Assembly: GCF_001545035.1 (NCBI RefSeq)
Contig: NZ_FCOJ02000046.1
Location: 1 to 58,402 of the forward strand
Direction: 5' to 3'
Origin: Caballeronia glebae
Lineage (GTDB): Bacteria; Pseudomonadota; Gammaproteobacteria; Burkholderiales; Burkholderiaceae
DNA length: 58,402 nucleotides
How positions within the stretch are numbered: the first letter of the stretch is position 1; every line of letters begins with the position of its first letter. The notes under the pieces were generated by a model. The model was not told the DNA's origin and searched no databases. It was given only the letters and a program-made list of their open reading frames with translations. Positions 53,496-58,402 of this stretch are shown here, piece after piece. The translations under genes and the position numbers were made by a program.

Positions 53496-54743
53496 ATGGC
53501 AACTCTCATTACCGATGTAAAGATCATCCTGACCGCGCCGGAAGGTATCAACCTGACCGTCGTAAGGGTTGAGACAAACCAGCCCGGTCTGTACGGCATG
53601 GGATGTGCGACGTTTGCGTATCGGCATCTCGCCGTCAAGTGTCTGGTCGAGGAGTATCTGCGGCCGCTTCTGATCGGTCGCGACGCCGAAGCGATCGAAG
53701 AGCTCTGGCAGTTGATGCACCAGAACGCATACTGGCGCAATGGACCGATTGAAAACAACGCCATCTCCGGCATCGACATGGCGTTGTGGGACATCAAGGG
53801 CAAGATGGCGAACATGCCGCTCTATCAACTATTCGGCGGAAAATGCCGCGAAGGCGTACCGATCTATCGTCACGCGGATGGGCGCGATCTCAGCGAGTTG
53901 TGTGAAAACATCCAGCGATATCGCGAGCAAGGCATCACCCATATTCGCTGCCAAAGCGGCGGCTATGGCGGCGCTAGTTTCGGCCAAGCGCCGTCGGGCG
54001 CGCCACAAGGCTCACTGGATGGCGTGTATCTTGACAGTCGCAAGTACATGCGCGACACGCTCAAGCTGTTCGATGGTCTTCGCAGCAAGATAGGCTTCGA
54101 CGTCGCCCTGTGTCACGACGTGCATGAAAGGTTGAAGCCCGTCGAGGCAATCAAATTCGCGTGCGAACTGGAACGGTATGATCTGTTCTTCCTCGAAGAT
54201 GCTATCGCGCTGGAAGAAGGCGAATGGATGCGGCAACTGAGAGCCAAGACGACCACGCCTTTGGCTCAGGGCGAGCTCTTCAATAATCCGTCGGAATGGC
54301 GCTTTCTCATCACGGAACGCCTGATCGATTTCATACGCGTTCACTTGAGCCAGATCGGCGGCATCACGGCCGGTCGCAAGCTGCAGATCTTCGCGGAGCA
54401 GTTCGGCGTAAGAACCGCGTGGCATGGACCCGGCGATATGTCGCCGCTCGCGCATGCCGCGAACATTCACATCGATCTCGCATCGCGCAATTTCGGCGTG
54501 CAGGAATGGTCAGGCACCGAGCCGCCCAACTTCGTGATCCAGGAGCTTAAAGGGCCAAGAGCCGCGTTGCTCGATGTGTTTCCCGGACTGCCCGAATACA
54601 GGAACGGACACGTCTATGCAAACGACAAGCCCGGGCTCGGCGTCGATATCGACGAGACGGAAGCCGCGAAATATCCGTGCGAGAACGTCGTAACGACCTG
54701 GACGCAAACGCGCCTGAAAGACGGCACCTTGCAGACTCCGTAA
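53496..54743 (+). CDS. Mandelate racemase/enolase-superfamily sugar-acid dehydratase (D-mannonate dehydratase subgroup, RspA-like)
   Basis: 415 aa. Seen: N-terminal capping domain (about 1-120) and TIM barrel with Mg ligands D210-type in DVALCHDVHERL, Glu in FLEDAI and Glu in AQGELFNNPSEW, then HGPGDMSP, all typical of the ManD subgroup. GITHIRCQ and LDSRKYM supply the region of the catalytic Arg/Tyr. Members dehydrate D-mannonate or D-gluconate to 2-keto-3-deoxygluconate, with widely varying activity. Neighbours (GntR, gluconate-like SDR, sugar-acid MFS) support that chemistry. Confidence 0.87.
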   Translation: MATLITDVKIILTAPEGINLTVVRVETNQPGLYGMGCATFAYRHLAVKCLVEEYLRPLLIGRDAEAIEELWQLMHQNAYWRNGPIENNAISGIDMALWDIKGKMANMPLYQLFGGKCREGVPIYRHADGRDLSELCENIQRYREQGITHIRCQSGGYGGASFGQAPSGAPQGSLDGVYLDSRKYMRDTLKLFDGLRSKIGFDVALCHDVHERLKPVEAIKFACELERYDLFFLEDAIALEEGEWMRQLRAKTTTPLAQGELFNNPSEWRFLITERLIDFIRVHLSQIGGITAGRKLQIFAEQFGVRTAWHGPGDMSPLAHAANIHIDLASRNFGVQEWSGTEPPNFVIQELKGPRAALLDVFPGLPEYRNGHVYANDKPGLGVDIDETEAAKYPCENVVTTWTQTRLKDGTLQTP

Positions 54744-54929
54744 GCGGGTCAATTCAAACTAACGCTTTCGTTTGTCTTCGTGTTTGGCGCAGGTCCCGCG
54801 TCCCCTTAACGCGGGGCTCCACATAGTGCTGGAAAACGTGCGTCCGAGCTTTTCAAGGCATTCCCTCGCATGCAAGATCAATGGCCAAACCAGAGAACAA
54901 TGCTGAGCCGGAGGCGGTCATCACCCTAA
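54744..54929. other. Intergenic region with a weak hairpin
   Basis: Between the dehydratase gene and a truncated DUF1254 fragment. CCCGCG (54795-54800) and CGCGGG (54810-54815) could form a stem after the operon, but there is no T-run, so a terminator is doubtful. Confidence 0.3.
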
Positions 54930-55058
54930 GGCATGTTTGGCGTGTCGACGCTTCTTCATAGCGCGGCTGGCTGGAACTACACAGTGCGACTTTATCGCCC
55001 GCGCGCCGAAGTCCTGAAAGGAACCTGGACGTTTCCTCAAGCGCAGCCTGTGCTTTGA
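54930..55058 (+). pseudogene. C-terminal fragment of a DUF1254/DUF1214-type protein
   Basis: A 42-codon frame between stops at 54927 and 55056. It contains AAGWNYTVRLYRPRAEVL followed by KGTWTFPQAQPVL, the pattern that closes DUF1254/DUF1214-domain proteins (GWNYTVRLYRPR...GTWxFPxAQPV). The rest of the gene, which should be about 300-450 aa upstream, is absent, so this is a decayed end of a lost gene, likely left by a deletion or rearrangement next to the sugar-acid genes. Confidence 0.55.
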
Positions 55059-55264
55059 ATCATCCCGCAGTGCCGACCGTCACCGTCGAATTCGGCGCCG
55101 CACGCGCTGCAGCTCGTGGGCGTTGTCACGGACGGCTTCACGAACCGGCCACGAAGTGACATTCGTCAGCGTCGCGCGGGCGTTGTTCAGGCGACATCGA
55201 ACAGTCATCCATCGCGAAACGAAGGCTGCTGTTATGTTGCCCTCGCCCTAAAGATGTCCGCCGC
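55059..55264. other. Intergenic region, no supported gene
   Basis: Downstream of both the DUF1254 remnant and the convergent LacI gene. Short open frames here show no recognised family. May be debris of the same lost locus. Confidence 0.35.
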
Positions 55265-56302
55265 TCAGGCGCTCTCGCGGTCCACTATCCTGAACCCCGT
55301 GTCGACGCGCAGTGCTGGAAGCGGCGGCTCCTTCGCGTTCAGCCTGCTCACGAGCGCTTCGGCGGCGAGTCTTCCAATCGATGCCCCGTCGATCCGCACG
55401 GTCGACAGCGAAGGATGCACGTGCGCCGCCGTGCTCAAGTCGCCGAAACCCATGACGGCCACATCCTGAGGAATTCCGATGCCACGCTTCGCCGCCTCGG
55501 CGAGGATGCCCTGCGCGAGCGTATCCGTGCTGCACACGATTACGTCGGGCAAGTCCTTTTCGAGCAGGCGCACGAAGCCTTCGCGCCCGGTTTGCAGCGT
55601 TGCGGGAGCAGGCAGCACTTCCATCGGTACGCTTTCGATGCCCTGTCGCTTCAACTCATCGATAAAGCTCGTGCTCCGCCGCAAGCCACGCGGGTCGTCG
55701 GCCGACAAGACCGCGAACCGCCGATAGTCCTTCTGCAGCAGATGACGCGCGACGGCAATGCCGACCGCCTCATGCGAGAAGCCAATCAGCATGTCGATCG
55801 GATCGTCGGTCAGGTCCCATATCTCGACGATCGGCACCTTGGTTCGGCGTAGTCTCTCGCGCGTGAGCGGCGAATGGTCCGTGCCTGTCAGGACAATCGC
55901 GTCCGGCCGCCGCCCGAGCAATGTCTCGACGAGTTGCTCCTCGCGCTCCTTCAGGTAGTCAGTCAAGCCGAGCAGCGTCTGATAGCCGGCTGCGGCAAGC
56001 GTCGACATCATGGTCTGCACCATGTCCGTAAAAATCGACGTGGCTATCGTCGGCAACAACAAAGCGATCAGATGACTCTTGTTCGTTGCCAGCGCCCCGG
56101 CAAGCAAGTTCGGCACGTAGCCCGTGGCTCGCACGGCGTCCATCACGCGCAGTCGCGTCTCCTCACGGACGAGTTCGGGCCGCTTGAGCGTGCGCGACAC
56201 CGTCATTGCGGTGACGCCCGCCAGACGGGCGACGTCTTCCAGAGTCACGCTGTCATTTGTCTGAAGGGTTCGACCGGTTGCCGGCGCGTAGCTCTCTTCC
56301 AT
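55265..56302 (-). CDS. LacI-family transcriptional regulator (GntR/IdnR-like)
   Basis: 345 aa. Seen: N-terminal LacI HTH (VTLEDVARLAGVTAMTVSRTL with hinge NLLAGALA) and a periplasmic-binding-like sensor (about 80-340; IALLLPTIATSIFTD, VMGFGDLS). Closest in pattern to gluconate repressors. The start at 56302 has GGAG five nt upstream. Divergent from the glucarate-type transporter gene; a near-perfect palindrome matching the gluconate-repressor site lies between them. Likely represses gudP-gudD and possibly itself. Confidence 0.9.
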   Translation of the reverse strand: MEESYAPATGRTLQTNDSVTLEDVARLAGVTAMTVSRTLKRPELVREETRLRVMDAVRATGYVPNLLAGALATNKSHLIALLLPTIATSIFTDMVQTMMSTLAAAGYQTLLGLTDYLKEREEQLVETLLGRRPDAIVLTGTDHSPLTRERLRRTKVPIVEIWDLTDDPIDMLIGFSHEAVGIAVARHLLQKDYRRFAVLSADDPRGLRRSTSFIDELKRQGIESVPMEVLPAPATLQTGREGFVRLLEKDLPDVIVCSTDTLAQGILAEAAKRGIGIPQDVAVMGFGDLSTAAHVHPSLSTVRIDGASIGRLAAEALVSRLNAKEPPLPALRVDTGFRIVDRESA

Positions 56303-56413
56303 TTCAACTCCGTTGTCACGCTCGATTGTATAGATACCCTCGCAAGCAACCAAAATCGATAAAGATATACGACGTCATATGTCAAACGCGGCGGGAAAAC
56401 CCGAATTTACGGA

Positions 56414-56429
56414 ATGTTTGCGCTAACAT
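56414..56429. promoter_or_regulatory. Operator ATGTTT-GCGC-TAACAT with surrounding promoter
   Basis: A 16-bp near-palindrome with one mismatched pair, resembling the ATGTTA-N4-TAACAT site bound by GntR/IdnR-type LacI regulators. It sits in the 17-nt spacer of a possible promoter for the transporter gene (TTTACG 56406-56411, TATTCT 56429-56434), so binding would block transcription. Sequence observed; function inferred. Confidence 0.65.
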
Positions 56430-56471
56430 ATTCTCCAATCCGATGAGACATCACACAACCATCCGGAGACG

Positions 56472-57896
56472 ATGATGGAGAAAGGCGTGCAACGGGCAGC
56501 AACCTCGATAGCCGGCGATAACATGCGCGACTCGGCGATGAGCGTCGACGGAGATGCGCAGCGCTACGCCGGCCGCAGCAAAGCGCGGTTCCTGATCGTG
56601 TTCATGTTGTTCCTCGTCACGACGATCAACTACGCGGACCGCGCGACCATATCGATTACCGGTTCCTCGATCCAGAAGGCATTGCACATCTCGCCTGTCG
56701 AGATGGGGTATATCTTCTCGTCGTTTGCATGGGCCTATGTGATCGCCCAGATTCCCAGCGGCTGGCTGCTCGACCGCTTCGGGTCCAGGCGCGTCTATGC
56801 ATTCAGCATCTTCTTTTGGTCGATTCTCACCGCGGTCCAGGGCTTCGTCGCTGCCCTGCCAATCGGCGTCGCCTTTGCGACGCTTTTTCTGATGCGCTTT
56901 CTCGTCGGTGCAGCCGAAGCGCCCGCATTTCCGGGCAATGCGCGTTTGACGGCCTCCTGGTTTCCGACTGCGGAGCGCGGCACGGCATCGGCCATTTTCA
57001 ATTCGGCGCAGTACTTCGCCACCGTGCTGTTCTCGCCGATCATGGGCTGGATCACCCATACCTACGGCTGGCCCCACGTCTTCTTCGCGATGGGCGGGCT
57101 CGGCATCCTCGTCGCTGGCCTGTGGCTTAAAACCATCTATGCGCCGCGTCAGCATCCGCTTGCGAACGACGCGGAGGTGCGCTACATCGGCGACAACGGT
57201 GCGATGGTCGACCTGGAAGACCAGCAAATCGCGAAGGAACGCCTCGCCGCGCAAGCACATACAAAGAACCAACAGGGTCGCCACGCAATCGCGCAACTGC
57301 TGAAGAGCCGCATGATGCTCGGCATCTTCATCGCGCAGTACTGCATTACGACGCTCACGTATTTCTTCCTGACCTGGTTCCCGATCTACCTCGTGCAGGA
57401 GCGTCATATGTCGATCCTGAAGGCGGGCTTCGTCGCATCGATCCCGGCAATCGCGGGATTCCTCGGTGGCGTGCTGGGTGGTGTCGTCTCCGATCGTCTG
57501 ATGAAGCACGGCTTCTCGACCAGCACTGCGCGCAAGGTGCCGATTGTCGTCGGCTTGCTGCTGTCGACCTGCATGATCGCGTGTAACTACGTCGATAGCC
57601 AATGGCTCGTGATCGGCATCATGGCTGCCGCGTTCTTCGGCAAAGGTATCGGTGCGTTGGGCTGGGCCGTCGTCTCGGATACCGCCCCCAAGCAGGCGAG
57701 CGGGCTGTGCGCGGCGCTCTTCAACACGTTCGGCAATACGGCGGGCATCACGACGCCGATCGTCATCGGCTATCTGGTGCAGGGAACGGGTTCATTCGCG
57801 GCAGCGCTCGTTTTCGTGAGTGCCAATGCCTTGATCGCGATCGTCTGCTACGTGTTTGTCGTGGGCAAGATCGAGCGTTTTCAATTGGCTGAATGA
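56472..57896 (+). CDS. gudP: MFS transporter, probable D-glucarate/galactarate transporter (GudP-like)
   Basis: 474 aa inner-membrane ACS-family transporter with about twelve helices. Seen: TTINYADRATISITGSSIQK near the N-terminus, IPSGWLLDRFGSRRVY loop, FLVGAAEAPAFPGNARLTAS, and SDRLMKHGFS loop; the N-terminus is extended by about 35 residues compared with GudP. GGAG precedes the ATG at 56472 (56475 is an alternative). Followed by glucarate dehydratase, which supports the substrate. Controlled by the divergent LacI regulator. Confidence 0.85.
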   Translation: MMEKGVQRAATSIAGDNMRDSAMSVDGDAQRYAGRSKARFLIVFMLFLVTTINYADRATISITGSSIQKALHISPVEMGYIFSSFAWAYVIAQIPSGWLLDRFGSRRVYAFSIFFWSILTAVQGFVAALPIGVAFATLFLMRFLVGAAEAPAFPGNARLTASWFPTAERGTASAIFNSAQYFATVLFSPIMGWITHTYGWPHVFFAMGGLGILVAGLWLKTIYAPRQHPLANDAEVRYIGDNGAMVDLEDQQIAKERLAAQAHTKNQQGRHAIAQLLKSRMMLGIFIAQYCITTLTYFFLTWFPIYLVQERHMSILKAGFVASIPAIAGFLGGVLGGVVSDRLMKHGFSTSTARKVPIVVGLLLSTCMIACNYVDSQWLVIGIMAAAFFGKGIGALGWAVVSDTAPKQASGLCAALFNTFGNTAGITTPIVIGYLVQGTGSFAAALVFVSANALIAIVCYVFVVGKIERFQLAE

Positions 57897-58081
57897 TTGC
57901 ATAACGAGGAGAACAGATTGAGCGCGCTTGACGCATTGCAGAGCTGATCTCCGGCGAACCGAAGAACAACCGGCTCTACATGGCCCGTTCTCACTCGTTG
58001 TACGCCCTGTATGTCGACACGGAGGGCGCCGTCTGACCGTACGACGCGCGCATGTTTTAACCAAAGCGATGGTACTTTCCT

Positions 58082-58402
58082 ATGTCTAACACTACGACTC
58101 TCGTCAACGCGACGCCCACCGTTACTGAGCTTCGCGTGATCCCTGTCGCCGGCCGCGACAGCATGCTCATGAACCTCTCGGGCGCGCACGGCCCGTTCTT
58201 CACGCGCAACATCGTGGTCCTGAAGGACAGCGCGGGTAATACGGGCGTCGGCGAAGTGCCGGGCGGCGAGAACATCCGCAAGACCATCGACGATGCGCGT
58301 TCGCTCGTCGTCGGGCAATCGATCCGCAATCTGCATTCGGTGCTGAATCAGGTTCGCACGAAGTTCGCCGATCGCGACGCGGGCGGCCGTGGCCTGCAAA
58401 CC
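58082..58402 (+). CDS. gudD: Glucarate dehydratase, N-terminal part (cut by window end)
   Basis: 107 codons from an ATG at 58082 run open to the window end. Seen: TELRVIPVAGRDSMLMNLSG, AHGPFFTRNIVVLKD, NTGVGEVPGGENIRKTI and FADRDAGGRGLQT, a close match to the start of enterobacterial glucarate dehydratase (GudD), an enolase-superfamily enzyme that dehydrates D-glucarate to 5-keto-4-deoxyglucarate. The catalytic Lys and metal ligands lie beyond the window. Ribosome binding site is weak. It follows the transporter by 185 nt, a region with no further gene. Confidence 0.9.
   Translation, partial: MSNTTTLVNATPTVTELRVIPVAGRDSMLMNLSGAHGPFFTRNIVVLKDSAGNTGVGEVPGGENIRKTIDDARSLVVGQSIRNLHSVLNQVRTKFADRDAGGRGLQT

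Noticed and set aside
54795..54815. CCCGCG/CGCGGG hairpin after the enolase-superfamily gene as a terminator
   Set aside because: No T-run follows, and GC-rich inverted repeats of this size are common here by chance.

Overview
The window looks like a piece of a Burkholderiaceae genome, probably Caballeronia or Paraburkholderia and probably a secondary replicon or accessory region. Support: high GC with strong GC3 bias that opens long antisense ORFs, protein sequences of the Burkholderia type, dense head-to-tail operons with ATGA overlaps, and a gene content made almost entirely of catabolic enzymes, importers and their regulators. I saw no rRNA, tRNA, CRISPR array, insertion sequence, phage gene or replication gene. 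In 58 kb there are ten transport systems (three MFS, four ABC systems for amino-acid, polyamine or phosphonate-type solutes, one sugar ABC, one fused TRAP, one TauE/SafE) and eight intact regulators (one IclR, four LysR, one DeoR, one GntR/FadR, one LacI).

Layout. 1-2.8 kb: an atypical type II dehydroquinase and an MHS-type MFS transporter, divergent from an IclR regulator with a perfect 15-bp palindrome between them. 3.3-5.1 kb: a transglutaminase-like cysteine peptidase and a small unknown protein. 5.3-8.2 kb: an isochorismatase-fold protein lacking its catalytic triad, a two-domain carboxymuconolactone-decarboxylase-like protein with no normal start codon, and a cupin, divergent from a LysR gene. 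8.5-19.8 kb: a 2-ketoarginine (5-guanidino-2-oxopentanoate) decarboxylase and an aldehyde dehydrogenase, then a PotABCD-type ABC importer, a polar-amino-acid ABC importer and a LysR gene. 19.9-25.6 kb: a third ABC importer divergent from DeoR, then TauE/SafE. 26.0-30.6 kb: a complete sugar ABC importer.

30.7-40.2 kb: a minus-strand operon (Fe-alcohol dehydrogenase, enoyl-CoA hydratase-like protein, CaiB-type CoA transferase broken by a 4-bp duplication, TRAP receptor, fused TRAP permease, FlK-like thioesterase, two COG3618 amidohydrolases) under a divergent LysR. 40.4-41.9 kb: a secreted PPC/DUF296 protein and an aldo/keto reductase. 41.9-50.0 kb: a compact operon of an argininosuccinate-lyase-like C-N lyase, a polar-amino-acid ABC importer, two polysaccharide-deacetylase paralogs (one without its metal-binding histidines) and an MmgE/PrpD protein, divergent from LysR across a clear inverted repeat. 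50.0-58.4 kb: sugar-acid catabolism: a decayed GntR remnant, a live GntR/FadR regulator with a palindrome, an SDR, an MFS transporter and an enolase-superfamily dehydratase; then a LacI regulator divergent from a glucarate-type transporter and glucarate dehydratase, which runs off the right edge. A GntR/IdnR-like operator lies in the transporter promoter.

The strongest candidates for an undescribed system are the lyase/ABC/deacetylase-pair/MmgE operon (41.9-49.0 kb), which I suggest handles an N-substituted amino-dicarboxylate such as iminodisuccinate, and the LysR/TRAP/Fe-ADH/CoA/thioesterase/lactonase cluster (30.7-40.2 kb). Both substrate assignments are inference.
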